Of a DNA stretch of 56,569 nt, positions 1 to 7,955 are shown piece after piece (positions within the stretch are counted from its first letter, which is position 1; each line of letters starts with the position of its first letter). Source of the DNA: Streptomyces scabichelini (lineage in GTDB: Bacteria; Actinomycetota; Actinomycetes; Streptomycetales; Streptomycetaceae); the NCBI RefSeq assembly GCF_011045015.1, contig NZ_JAAKZY010000044.1, positions 1 to 56,569 on the forward strand, written 5' to 3'. Under the pieces are notes generated by a model, which had not been told where the DNA came from, searched no databases, and saw only the letters and a program-made list of their open reading frames with translations. Both the position numbers and the translations under genes were made by a program.

Positions 1-2
1 GC

Positions 3-1295
3 CCGCCCGAGGGCACCCCGGCACCCGCGGAGCTGGCCCGCATGGCGCGCGCCCAGCTCGCCGGCGCGGTCCGCATCGCCCGCTGGGCCGACACCGCCCT
101 GAGTCCCGGCAGGGACCGCGACGGCGCGGCCCCCGACGGTACGGGCACGCTGCCCGACGCGACCGCCCGACGGGCCGCCGGCGACCTGGCCCTGACTCCG
201 GCTCAGGTCCGCGCGGACTGGGACACCGCACGTCTCGCGGGCCTCATCGAGGTACACGGCGACAGCGCGCGCCCCGGCTGGCGACTGCGCGCCTGGGACC
301 GCGACGACAGCGCCGTACTGCGCGGCTGGGTCGCCCTCTTCGACGCCTGGTCGCTCGCCTGCCCGGAACCGGAGGACCACGAGCACGCGGCCGTCGCCGA
401 GGTCGTCTCCGCGATGCCCCAGGTGCTCTCCTTCCTCCAGCTCTCGGCCGGTCCCGTCCCCGTCACCCAACTCTTCGACCTGCTCGAACAGCGCGTCACG
501 GAACTGCGCACCGAGCGCTGCGAAATCCCGTACGTCCCGCAGCCGGAACCCGTCGAGAGCCCGGCCGAGGACACCCCGCTGGCCCCCCTGCTCGACTGGG
601 CCCTGCATGCCCTGGCCTCCGTGGGCGCCCTCACCTGCGCCGACGGCCAGGCCACCCTCACCCCGCTCGGCAGCTGGGCCGTCTGGGTCAAGCTGGAGCA
701 GATCTGCGTCGCCGCGCAGAGCCCCGCCGGGAACATCGAGCAGTCCGCCGAGGACATGCTCCGCGGCTGTGCCCAGCTGCGTCCGAACGCGGCCCGTGCC
801 GAATACCGCGCCTGGCTCGCCGCCCGCCCCGTCGGCAGCGCCGTCACCGAACTCCTCGACGCCGCACGGGGCGAGGACGCCCTGCTGCGCGGGCTCGCCT
901 TCGAAGCGCTGCGCGTGGTCGGCTCCCCCGCCGAGCCGGACGTACGCGCCGTCGTCGACGAGACCCACTTGCGTCCGTACGCCCTGCTGTGGCTGGCCGT
1001 GCACGACGGTCACGACCCCGAGGACGCCCACGAGGTGCTCACCCGCGAGGAGGCCACCTGGCTGTGGGTGGACACCGCCGCGGCCGTCGCCGACCACGGT
1101 GAAGCCCCGCTCCTCGTACGGCACTTGGAGTCCGCGGTGCAGCCCACCGTGCCCGCGCTCCTCGACGAGGTACGCGCGGTCGGCCACCCCCGCACCGTGC
1201 AGGTCCTGGTCGCCCTCGCCGCCGCGCACCCCGACCCGACCCTGGCCAAGGCCGTACGCCGCGCCGCCTTCCAGGTGCACACCGGAGGCAACTGA
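3..1295 (+). CDS. Hypothetical protein, C-terminal part (5' partial)
   Basis: The reading frame is open from the first bases of the window (codons run from position 3 without a stop), so the start codon probably lies upstream; an internal ATG at 42 gives 417 residues. I do not recognise a named family. The protein is soluble, very rich in Ala, Leu, Arg, Asp and Glu, has no membrane segment, and its last 150 residues look like paired amphipathic helices of the kind seen in HEAT-like repeat proteins. It ends at a TGA at 1293-1295 and converges on the VOC gene, 52 bases away. Function unknown; the frame is convincing because of its strong G/C third-position bias. Confidence 0.75.
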   Translation, partial: PPEGTPAPAELARMARAQLAGAVRIARWADTALSPGRDRDGAAPDGTGTLPDATARRAAGDLALTPAQVRADWDTARLAGLIEVHGDSARPGWRLRAWDRDDSAVLRGWVALFDAWSLACPEPEDHEHAAVAEVVSAMPQVLSFLQLSAGPVPVTQLFDLLEQRVTELRTERCEIPYVPQPEPVESPAEDTPLAPLLDWALHALASVGALTCADGQATLTPLGSWAVWVKLEQICVAAQSPAGNIEQSAEDMLRGCAQLRPNAARAEYRAWLAARPVGSAVTELLDAARGEDALLRGLAFEALRVVGSPAEPDVRAVVDETHLRPYALLWLAVHDGHDPEDAHEVLTREEATWLWVDTAAAVADHGEAPLLVRHLESAVQPTVPALLDEVRAVGHPRTVQVLVALAAAHPDPTLAKAVRRAAFQVHTGGN

Positions 1296-1347
1296 GCACG
1301 TCGGCCGGGCAAGAACCTGGGCGGCGTCGGGCTGGTCAGGCGCCTGT

Positions 1348-1761
1348 TCAGGCCTGTATCTCGGGGGCGTATGTGCCGAAGCTCCAGATATTGCCCTCGA
1401 TGTCCCGGGCCATGTAGTCCCGCGACCCGTAGTCCTGGTCCGTCGGGGGCATGAGGATCTCCGCCCCGTGGTCGACGGCCTGCTGATGGTGCGCGTCGAT
1501 GTCGTCCACGACGACGTACACCCCGCAGGGACCCGCGCCCTTCATCGCCTCGTCGAAGCGGCCGCCGCGGCCCCTGGAGCCGAGCATCACCGCGCCGTTG
1601 CCCTGCACCAGTTCCGCGTGCAGCACCATGCCGTCCTCCCCCTCGTACACCGACGCCTCGGTGAAGCCGAAGGCCTCCGTGAGCTGCCTGATCGCGGCCT
1701 TCGCGTCCGCGTACAGCAGCGTCGGAAAAATGCTCGGACGTCCGCCGACCGTGCCCGCCAT
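1348..1761 (-). CDS. VOC (glyoxalase/bleomycin-resistance) superfamily protein
   Basis: A 137-residue protein with the pattern of a single vicinal-oxygen-chelate domain: an N-terminal beta strand (PTLLYADAKAAIRQLTEAFG), a middle strand with HAEL, VYVVVDDIDAHHQQA, and the C-terminal DPEGN-like segment (MARDIEGNIWSFGTY). Such domains bind a metal or a small ligand; the exact substrate cannot be read from sequence. I chose the ATG at 1761 because AGAGGAA lies about 9 bases upstream; the in-frame GTG at 1770 is too close to that site. It is transcribed away from the ABC-F gene. DUF1428/PhnB-like members are the likely relatives. Confidence 0.85.
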   Translation of the reverse strand: MAGTVGGRPSIFPTLLYADAKAAIRQLTEAFGFTEASVYEGEDGMVLHAELVQGNGAVMLGSRGRGGRFDEAMKGAGPCGVYVVVDDIDAHHQQAVDHGAEILMPPTDQDYGSRDYMARDIEGNIWSFGTYAPEIQA

Positions 1762-1849
1762 GCCGACCACTTCCTCTCGCCTCGTCGCCGGAATGTGACC
1801 TGCTCCTCAGTCTTGCACCCGGCACTGACAACGCCCTCCGAGCCGACCG

Positions 1850-1880
1850 CTGCGAGGACCCTGGTGAGGGTCGTCCTGCC
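1850..1880. repeat. 31-bp inverted near-copy of the ABC-F Walker A region
   Basis: Bases 1850-1880 match the reverse complement of 2181-2211 at 29 of 31 positions. The second location encodes the first Walker A motif (GAGKTTLTKVLA) of the ABC-F gene; on the minus strand the first location reads GVSGRTTLTRVLA, a degraded version of the same motif, in a short open frame without other ABC features. It could be the relic of a local duplication-inversion or of a lost ATPase gene. Confidence 0.6.
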
Positions 1881-2066
1881 GCTGACACCGGGCCCTCCCC
1901 GGCAGGGAACTGCCGGGCCGTAAAGGTGACGTAGAACATGTGCGCGCAGAAAAACTGCTTGCAAGCCGCCGTTAGACTTGGCCCATGGCCATTCTCCTCG
2001 CGCATTAGACGGCGTGAACGACCTCAGCCGCCCACCCCGTCATCGACCCTGCCCTGGAGTCTGTCC

Positions 2067-3665
2067 GTGATTTCCGCTTCCGGTATCGAGCTGCGTGCCG
2101 GTGCCCGCATCCTCATCGAGTCCGCCACCTTCCGCATCACCAAGGGCGACCGCATCGGCCTGGTCGGTCGCAATGGCGCGGGCAAGACGACCCTCACCAA
2201 GGTCCTCGCAGGTGAGGGCGTCCCCGCCGCGGGCACCGTCACCCGCTCCGGCGAGGTCGGCTACCTCCCGCAGGACCCGCGCACCGGCGACCTCGACATG
2301 CTCGCCCGCGACCGCGTCCTGTCCGCGCGCGGCCTTGACACCCTGATCCGCAAGATGCGCGAGAACGAGCAGCGCATCGCCAACGGCAGCGGCGCCACGC
2401 GCGAGAAGGCGCTGAGGCAGTACGAGCGGCAGGAGACCGAGTTCCTCACCAAGGGCGGGTACGCCGCCGAGGCCGAGGCCGCCACCATCGCCGCCGCGCT
2501 CAACCTGCCCGACCGGGTGCTCGGCCAGCCCCTGCATACGCTCTCCGGCGGTCAGCGCCGCCGTATCGAGCTGGCCCGCATCCTCTTCTCGGACGCGGAC
2601 ACGCTGCTCCTCGACGAGCCGACGAACCACCTCGACGCCGACTCGATCGTCTGGCTGCGCGACTACCTGAAGACCTACCGCGGCGGCTTCATCGTGATCT
2701 CCCACGACGTCGACCTCGTCGAGACGGTCGTCAACAAGGTCTTCTACCTGGACGCCAACCGCTCCCAGATCGACGTCTACAACATGGGCTGGAAGCTCTA
2801 CCAGCAGCAGCGCGAGGCCGACGAGAAGCGCCGCAAGCGCGAGCGGCAGAACGCCGAGAAGAAGGCTTCCGCCCTCCACTCGCAGGCCGACAAGATGCGT
2901 GCCAAGGCCACCAAGACGGTCGCCGCGCAGAACATGGCCCGCCGCGCCGACAAGCTGCTGGCCGGCCTGGAGGCCGAGCGCAAGTCCGACAAGGTCGCCA
3001 AGCTGCGCTTTCCCGAGCCCGCGCCCTGCGGCAAGACGCCGCTCATGGCCGAGGGCCTGTCGAAGTCGTACGGCTCCCTGGAGATCTTCACCGATGTCGA
3101 CCTGGCCATCGACAAGGGCTCGCGCGTCGTCATCCTCGGCCTCAACGGCGCGGGAAAGACCACCCTGTTGAGACTTCTCGGCGGTGTGGAGAAGCCCGAC
3201 ACCGGCCAGGTCATCGAGGGTCACGGCCTCAAGCTCGGCTACTACGCGCAGGAGCACGAGACCCTCGACCCGGACCGCACGGTGCTGGAGAACATGCGCT
3301 CCGCGAACCCCGACCTCGACCTCGTCGAGGTACGCAAGACGCTGGGCTCGTTCCTGTTCTCCGGCGACGACGTCGACAAGCCGGCCCGGGTCCTCTCCGG
3401 CGGAGAGAAGACCCGCCTCGCACTCGCCACCCTCGTGGTGTCGTCCGCGAACGTCCTCCTCCTCGACGAGCCGACCAACAACCTCGACCCGGCCAGCCGC
3501 GAGGAGATCCTCGGCGCCCTGCGCACCTACAAGGGCGCCGTCGTCCTCGTCACGCACGACGAGGGCGCGGTCGACGCGCTCCAGCCGGAGCGGATCATCC
3601 TGCTGCCGGACGGCGTCGAGGACCTGTGGGGCGCGGACTACGCGGACCTGGTGGCCCTCGCCTGA
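2067..3665 (+). CDS. ABC-F family ATPase (duplicated ABC domains, no membrane part)
   Basis: A 532-residue protein with two ABC ATPase domains and no transmembrane segment, the hallmark of ABC-F proteins that act on the ribosome or in antibiotic resistance. First domain: Walker A GRNGAGKTT (residues 34-42), signature LSGGQRRR, Walker B LLLDEPTNHLD. Then a lysine/arginine/glutamate-rich linker predicted to form a coiled coil (around QQQREADEKRRKRERQNAEKK). Second domain: GLNGAGKTT, LSGGEKTR and LLLDEPTNNLD. The GTG at 2067 is preferred since GGAG lies 8 bases before it and the protein then begins directly with the first beta strand; a longer in-frame version from 1938 would add a non-conserved tail. 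Whether it is a translation factor or a resistance protein cannot be told here. Confidence 0.93.
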   Translation: MISASGIELRAGARILIESATFRITKGDRIGLVGRNGAGKTTLTKVLAGEGVPAAGTVTRSGEVGYLPQDPRTGDLDMLARDRVLSARGLDTLIRKMRENEQRIANGSGATREKALRQYERQETEFLTKGGYAAEAEAATIAAALNLPDRVLGQPLHTLSGGQRRRIELARILFSDADTLLLDEPTNHLDADSIVWLRDYLKTYRGGFIVISHDVDLVETVVNKVFYLDANRSQIDVYNMGWKLYQQQREADEKRRKRERQNAEKKASALHSQADKMRAKATKTVAAQNMARRADKLLAGLEAERKSDKVAKLRFPEPAPCGKTPLMAEGLSKSYGSLEIFTDVDLAIDKGSRVVILGLNGAGKTTLLRLLGGVEKPDTGQVIEGHGLKLGYYAQEHETLDPDRTVLENMRSANPDLDLVEVRKTLGSFLFSGDDVDKPARVLSGGEKTRLALATLVVSSANVLLLDEPTNNLDPASREEILGALRTYKGAVVLVTHDEGAVDALQPERIILLPDGVEDLWGADYADLVALA

Positions 3666-3712
3666 GCCCGCGCGGGCGTCTGCCGGAAGCCCGAGCGGCG
3701 TCAGCGGCGCTT

Positions 3713-3780
3713 GATCGAAAGACTGATCAACTGCGTATGGATCATTCGGCCCATCCGTGATCCATCATCTGTGTGAGATC
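3713..3780. promoter_or_regulatory. Cluster of five GATC sites upstream of gbn
   Basis: GATC occurs at 3713, 3725, 3740, 3759 and 3777, five times in 68 bases, where base composition predicts roughly one per 400 bases. Two of them sit in an inverted repeat (ATGGATCA at 3738-3745 and TGATCCAT at 3758-3765). A sixth GATC is at 4007, 43 bases before the gbn start. Gbn of S. coelicolor is known to recognise GATC, so the cluster may be an autoregulatory site. The rest of the 384-base gap 3666-4049 shows no gene. Confidence 0.6.
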
Positions 3781-4049
3781 TCCTCGTACCGAGGTGTGTC
3801 CTACATCGATTTCGCGGCCGGACCCTCCGTTCTCCTGGGCCCGGCCGCCACACTTCGCTGACCTGGACCTTCGTCGACGAACCCGTTCGGCCGTACGGAC
3901 GCGGCCGCCCGGAACCATGAATTCCGCTCGTGAGGACGGGCTTGCGTGTCTCAAAGCTTGTCCCACGGACCTTGCCGAATGGGTGGCCAGGAAGCTCTTG
4001 AGGGGTGATCATGAGAAGTCCAGAGCGCACTTCCCATGAGGAGGCACGG

Positions 4050-4271
4050 GTGGCCGAGACTCTGAAGAAGGGCAGCCGGGTGACCGGCGCCGCGCGCGAC
4101 AAGCTCGCGGCAGACCTGAAGAAGAAGTACGACTCCGGTGCAAGCATCCGGGCACTGGCCGAGGAGACCGGCCGCTCGTATGGCTTCGTCCACCGGATGC
4201 TCAGCGAGTCGGGTGTCACGCTCCGAGGGCGTGGCGGAGCGACGCGCGGTAAGAAGGCCGCGTCGGCCTGA
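4050..4271 (+). CDS. gbn: Gbn-like GATC-binding nucleoid-associated protein
   Basis: A 73-residue basic protein with one helix-turn-helix (ASIRALAEETGRSYGFVHRM) followed by a Gly/Arg/Lys-rich tail. Length and sequence match what I recall of SCO1839 (Gbn), a small actinobacterial nucleoid-associated protein that binds GATC-centred sites and influences development and antibiotic production. The start is the GTG at 4050, preceded at good spacing by GAGGAGG; an upstream in-frame ATG at 4005 lacks such a site. The neighbours (ABC-F upstream, enoyl-CoA hydratase downstream) are also those I remember from S. coelicolor. It is single-domain and monocistronic, with its own upstream GATC cluster. Confidence 0.88.
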   Translation: MAETLKKGSRVTGAARDKLAADLKKKYDSGASIRALAEETGRSYGFVHRMLSESGVTLRGRGGATRGKKAASA

Positions 4272-4303
4272 AGCCGGGCGGCTCCGCGTTCTTCGATGGG
4301 TGG

Positions 4304-4335
4304 CCACCCGGTCGGTCGGGTGATCTACCGGGTGG
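4304..4335 (+). terminator. Hairpin after gbn
   Basis: CCACCCGGT (4304-4312) and ACCGGGTGG (4327-4335) form a 9-bp stem with a 14-base loop, followed by TTACTG. It lies 32 bases after the gbn stop. No real U-run follows, so termination is plausible but not certain. Confidence 0.45.
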
Positions 4336-4417
4336 TTACTGTGCAGTCACTTAAGGGTGTGCGCGTACGGCTTCTCGTACGGCACCCACTCTGACCGCAC
4401 CCATCGGAGGCGCCCGC

Positions 4418-5209
4418 ATGGCTTCGCTCGAACCGGTACTCGACAAGGACGGCGTACGGCTCACCGTCGACGAGGCGATCGCCACGGTGACGCTGACCAA
4501 CCCGGCCAAGCGCAACGCGCAGAGCCCCGCTCTGTGGCGCGCGCTGGCCGAGGCCGGGCGGCTGCTGCCGGGCACGGTCCGTGTCGTAGTACTGCGCGCG
4601 GAGGGCAAGTCCTTCTCCGCGGGACTCGACAGGCAGGCGTTCACGCCCGAGGGGTTCGACGGCGAGCCGTCGTTCATCGAGCTCGCGCGCGGTTCCGAAG
4701 CCGAGCTCGACGCGACGATCGCCGAGTACCAGGAGGGTTTCACCTGGTGGCGGCGCAGCGACATCGTGTCCATCGCCGCCGTGCAGGGGCATGCCATCGG
4801 GGCGGGCTTCCAGCTCTCGCTCGCCTGTGACCTGCGCGTCGTCGCCGACGACGTGCAGTTCGCCATGCGGGAGACCAGCCTGGGGCTGGTGCCCGACCTC
4901 ACGGGGACCCATCCGCTGGTGGGGCTCGTCGGGTACGCCCGCGCGCTCGAAATCTGTGCGACGGGGCGGTTCGTGCTGGCCGAGGAGGCCGTGAGCACCG
5001 GACTTGCGAATCTCGCTGTGCCTGTGGGCCAGCTTGATGACGCGGTACGGGATCTTGCATCGGCCTTGCTGGCTGCGCCGCGGGACGCCGTGATCGAGAC
5101 CAAGGCCTTGTTGCAGGGGGTTTCCGGGCGCACGTACGAGGAGCAGCGTGCCGCGGAGCGCTCCGCGCAGGGGCGGCGGTTGCGGGACCTTGCGGGGCTC
5201 GGCGACTGA
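4418..5209 (+). CDS. Enoyl-CoA hydratase/isomerase (crotonase) family protein
   Basis: A 263-residue crotonase-fold protein. Visible family features: ATVTLTNPAKRNAQSPALW near the N terminus (CoA-binding loop), VVLRAEGKSFSAGLD (first oxyanion-hole loop), and AAVQGHAIGAGFQLSLACDL (second oxyanion-hole loop with the usual AG-G pattern), then LGLVPDLTGT. It most likely acts on acyl-CoA thioesters; the precise reaction is unknown. The residue after LGLVPD, where catalytic acids of true hydratases lie, is not a plain match, so hydratase activity is uncertain. ATG 4418 has GGAGG upstream (4407-4411). Confidence 0.9.
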   Translation: MASLEPVLDKDGVRLTVDEAIATVTLTNPAKRNAQSPALWRALAEAGRLLPGTVRVVVLRAEGKSFSAGLDRQAFTPEGFDGEPSFIELARGSEAELDATIAEYQEGFTWWRRSDIVSIAAVQGHAIGAGFQLSLACDLRVVADDVQFAMRETSLGLVPDLTGTHPLVGLVGYARALEICATGRFVLAEEAVSTGLANLAVPVGQLDDAVRDLASALLAAPRDAVIETKALLQGVSGRTYEEQRAAERSAQGRRLRDLAGLGD

Positions 5210-5229
5210 TTTTTTGCGGGTAGTACGTC

Positions 5230-5284
5230 AGCTGCGGGTTGTTCGTGGCTGGTCGCGCAGTTCCCCGCGCCCCTGAAGGGGCGC
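5230..5284 (-). repeat. Dispersed Streptomyces intergenic element, copy 1 (inverted)
   Basis: Read on the minus strand this starts with GGGGCGCGGGGAACTGCGCG, continues with ACCAGCCACGAACAACCCGC and carries GCGCCCCTTCAGGGGCGC as a small hairpin. It shares its ends with copies at 8571-8647 and 49731-49808. It lies between two convergent genes and may serve as a terminator. Confidence 0.65.
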
Positions 5285-5300
5285 TCCCGACCTGGTCCGC

Positions 5301-6098
5301 TCAGCCTGTGACCCCCGTGACCAGTACCGCCACCGACGGGTGATCCGGCAGTGCCTCGCTCGCCGCTGCGCGGACCTCGCGGGCCACTTCCAGTGTGCGG
5401 CGGTCCGCGTGGACCTCGAGCTCGACGCGGACGTGACGGCGCGGGAGCGCACCCTCACCGGGGCCCTCCTCGATGTGCACCGGGCGGCGCAGGCCGCCGA
5501 GCGTGCCGGTCAGGCGGGTCACGCCCGGGACAGCCAGGGCGGCGGCGGCCACTCGGGACTCGTCGTCGCCCAGCTCGGGCTCGGACTCGGGCTGAGATTC
5601 CTCGGTCTGCTGCCGCTCATCAGGGCGTACGTCGCTCCCGTCGCCCTCCGCAACGCCCGCGTCCCCCTCCTCCAGCAACCCCGTCACCCGTAGATCCACC
5701 TCCGTGACCGACAGCCCGAGCCGCTCCGTCGCCGCCTCGGCGAGGGCCGCGCGGAGGCGGGACGCGAGTGCCGGGAGGGGTTCGCCGGTCGCGAGCGTGG
5801 CCGTGAACTCACCGCTGATCCGCAGCGAACCCGGCGGCAGCGCGCTCGGTGGGGGCGGCACGGCGGCCACGTACGTCTGATCCGGGTCGGCGAGCGTGAG
5901 CCGCAGCGTGCCGAGGTGTATGCCGGGCACATGGCGAGCCGCGCGGCGCAGTACCGCGTCCGCTGCCGATTCCGCCAGCCACGCACCGTCCCGCGCCCCG
6001 CCCAGGGGCAGGAGTCTGCCGAAACGGAGCTGACGCCGTACTGCCTGGGCCCACTGATCCGCCGTCATCGTTCCAGACTGCCGCATCTCCGGCTGCAC
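5301..6098 (-). CDS. Asp23-related protein with two degenerate Asp23-like halves
   Basis: A soluble protein of up to 265 residues, divergent from the Asp23 operon. The N-terminal half parallels Asp23 segments: DAVLRRAARHVPGIHLGTL matches the pattern VVEKIAGLAARDVLGVHAMG of the neighbouring Asp23 protein, and LRISGEFTATLATGEPLPAL...LGLSVTEVDLRVTGL matches its beta-strand and final helix-strand. After an acidic linker (EESQPESEPELGDDE) the C-terminal half repeats the pattern (VAAAALAVPGVTRL...RVELEVHADRRTLEVAREVRAA). I infer a tandem Asp23 fold. Start uncertain: GTG 6098, ATG 6086 and ATG 6068 are all in frame and none has an ideal ribosome site. Confidence 0.75.
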   Translation of the reverse strand: MQPEMRQSGTMTADQWAQAVRRQLRFGRLLPLGGARDGAWLAESAADAVLRRAARHVPGIHLGTLRLTLADPDQTYVAAVPPPPSALPPGSLRISGEFTATLATGEPLPALASRLRAALAEAATERLGLSVTEVDLRVTGLLEEGDAGVAEGDGSDVRPDERQQTEESQPESEPELGDDESRVAAAALAVPGVTRLTGTLGGLRRPVHIEEGPGEGALPRRHVRVELEVHADRRTLEVAREVRAAASEALPDHPSVAVLVTGVTG

Positions 6099-6157
6099 GG
6101 CCGCACAACCACACTTACTGTGAGTGCAGGAACAGAAGCCGGAAGGGGCGCACGGCC

Positions 6158-6652
6158 ATGACCGACATGACGCAGCGGAACCGGACGGAGAACCCCGAGA
6201 GCGAGACGGGGGCGCCGGACGTACAGCCCCGCAGGACCAGTGTGACCAAGCGCGGCGGAGGCGACCCGGCCTCCCGTGGACGTACCACCATCGCGGACGG
6301 CGTGGTGGAGAAGATCGCCGGGCTCGCGGCCCGCGACGTGCTCGGAGTGCATGCGATGGGCAGCGGGCTCTCGCGCACCTTCGGGGCGATGCGCGACCGG
6401 GTCCCGGGCGGTGCGAAGTCCGTGACCCGGGGGGTGAAGGCCGAGGTCGGTGAGGTGCAGACGGCGCTCGATCTGGAGATCGTCGTCGACTACGGCGTCT
6501 CGATCACCGATGTGGCCAGCGCCGTGCGCGAGAACGTCATCGCGGCCGTCGAGCGCATGACGGGCCTTGAAGTCGTCGAGGTCAATATCGCGGTCAGCGA
6601 TGTCAAACTGCCGGAAGAAGAGGAAGAGGAGTCGGAGACTCGGCTTCAGTAG
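6158..6652 (+). CDS. Asp23/Gls24 family envelope stress protein
   Basis: A 164-residue protein with a complete Asp23 domain: GRTTIADGVVEKIAGLAARD, VLGVHAMGSG, then DLEIVVDYGVSITDVASAVR, and ERMTGLEVVEVNIAVSDV before an acidic tail (EEEEEESE). Asp23 proteins of Gram-positive bacteria gather at the membrane through AmaP and respond to alkaline or envelope stress. GGAAGGGG precedes the ATG at 6158. It opens a tight operon running to 8534 and shares a 59-base divergent promoter region with the tandem-Asp23 gene. Confidence 0.92.
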   Translation: MTDMTQRNRTENPESETGAPDVQPRRTSVTKRGGGDPASRGRTTIADGVVEKIAGLAARDVLGVHAMGSGLSRTFGAMRDRVPGGAKSVTRGVKAEVGEVQTALDLEIVVDYGVSITDVASAVRENVIAAVERMTGLEVVEVNIAVSDVKLPEEEEEESETRLQ

Positions 6653-6697
6653 CCCCGGCCCCTATGTGACGCTATGTGACGCGCAGAGGAGCGCAGC

Positions 6698-6883
6698 ATG
6701 AGCCTGGCCGTGGTCGGCATGATCGCCGGAATGGCGCTGGGTTTCGCCGGGTATTTCGGCGGGTTCGGTGCCTTCCTTCTGGTGGCGGCCCTGGGTGCCG
6801 TCGGCTTCGTCGTGGGCCGGTTCCTGGAAGGGGACTGGGAAGTCGGTGACTTCTTCCGCACCCGCGACAACCGGCGGCGGTGA
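6698..6883 (+). CDS. Small integral membrane protein, DUF2273-like
   Basis: A 61-residue protein with two hydrophobic stretches (residues about 3-22 and 24-40) separated by a Gly-rich turn, then an acidic/basic tail EGDWEVGDFFRTRDNRRR. Small proteins of this kind (DUF2273) accompany Asp23 and AmaP in Firmicutes and actinobacteria. GAGGAG precedes the ATG. The stop overlaps the start of the next gene (GTGA at 6880-6883), so the two are translationally coupled. Confidence 0.85.
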   Translation: MSLAVVGMIAGMALGFAGYFGGFGAFLLVAALGAVGFVVGRFLEGDWEVGDFFRTRDNRRR

Positions 6884-7278
6884 CGTCCGTGACCGGTGAG
6901 CTCGCCACGTCCGGAGCACCCCTCCGGCCCGGCAGCCCCGGCCGGACCGTCGCACCGGCCGAGCGCGGCGCGATCAGGATCGCCGACCGGGTCGTCGCGA
7001 AGATCGCTTCCCAGGCGGCGCGCGAGGCGCTCGACGTACTGCCTCCTGACGCCGTGCCGCCGCACGCCACCGTCGTCGTGCACCACGACGTCGCCCGCGT
7101 ACGCATCAACCTGGAACTCGACTACCCCTCCGACATCGGCGCCCAGTGCGCCGCCGTGCGTCGCCAAGTCGCACAGCGGGTAAGGATGTTGGCGGGTATG
7201 CAGGTGCCCGAGGTCGCCGTCCAGGTGGAGCGCCTGCACTCCGCGCAGGCACGCGCGGCACAGGGGAGGACGCAATGA
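6880..7278 (+). CDS. Second Asp23/Gls24-like protein
   Basis: A 132-residue soluble protein carrying a shortened Asp23 pattern: AIRIADRVVAKIASQAAREA, then RVRINLELDYPSDIGAQCAA and RRQVAQRVRMLAGMQVPEVAVQVERL. It overlaps the small membrane protein by 4 bases at the start (GTGA) and the next membrane protein by 4 bases at the end (ATGA), so the whole set is coupled. It lacks the acidic tail of the first Asp23 protein. It may assemble with that protein at the membrane anchors encoded downstream; that is inference. Confidence 0.87.
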   Translation: MTSVTGELATSGAPLRPGSPGRTVAPAERGAIRIADRVVAKIASQAAREALDVLPPDAVPPHATVVVHHDVARVRINLELDYPSDIGAQCAAVRRQVAQRVRMLAGMQVPEVAVQVERLHSAQARAAQGRTQ

Positions 7279-7949
7279 GCGAGTCCCAGGGCTCCGAGAG
7301 CACCCGTCAGCTGCCTGTCATCGAGAAGGCGGCCGAGAGCGAACTCGGCCAGTCCGCTTCCGCGGCGGCATACGATCCGCTGCCCACCCTCGACGCCGCG
7401 GACGACGGGAACGGCCGCTTCTGGTCCGTACGCCGGGTCCCCGCGGGCATTCTCGCGCTGCTGATCCTGGGCGGCGCGGGCCTCCTCCTGTACGACATCG
7501 TCTCCGTGCGCGCCGACCGGACCGTCATGGCATGGCGCAGGTCCCTCGCCAGGGAGCTGGCCGAGCGGCCCCTCGACGACACATGGGTCCTCGTCGGCGC
7601 CGGAGTCGCGGCGGCTCTCGGCCTCTGGCTGCTCGTACTCGCCGTGACGCCCGGCCTGCGGGACGTACTGCCGATGCGCCGCGTCCACGACGACGTACGG
7701 GCCGGTCTGCACCGGGGCGCGGCCGCCATGGTGCTGCGCGACCGGGCCATGGAGGTCTCCGGGGTGCGCACGGTGCGGGTGCGGGTAAGACGCAGGAAGG
7801 TCGACGTGCGCGCGGTGTCGCACTTCCGTGAACTCGACGACGTACGCACCGACTTGGACGCCGCGCTCACCGACGCCATCAGAGGCCTCGGGCTGGCCCG
7901 GCGGCCCGCACTGTCGGTGCATGTCGGGCGGCCGGGACGGAAGGGGTGA
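7275..7949 (+). CDS. DUF6286-type membrane protein of the Asp23 cluster
   Basis: A 224-residue protein: acidic N-terminal region of about 55 residues, first membrane helix (VPAGILALLILGGAGLLLYD), a short external loop, second helix (VLVGAGVAAALGLWLLVLAV), and a cytoplasmic C-terminal domain of about 100 residues with VRVRVRRRKVDVRA and HVGRPGRKG. The layout (two helices plus a C-terminal alpha/beta domain) resembles AmaP and the DUF6286 family as I remember it. ATG 7275 overlaps the previous stop (ATGA). The frame stays open further upstream, but only over the previous gene. Confidence 0.82.
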   Translation: MSESQGSESTRQLPVIEKAAESELGQSASAAAYDPLPTLDAADDGNGRFWSVRRVPAGILALLILGGAGLLLYDIVSVRADRTVMAWRRSLARELAERPLDDTWVLVGAGVAAALGLWLLVLAVTPGLRDVLPMRRVHDDVRAGLHRGAAAMVLRDRAMEVSGVRTVRVRVRRRKVDVRAVSHFRELDDVRTDLDAALTDAIRGLGLARRPALSVHVGRPGRKG

Positions 7950-7955
7950 CGGCCG

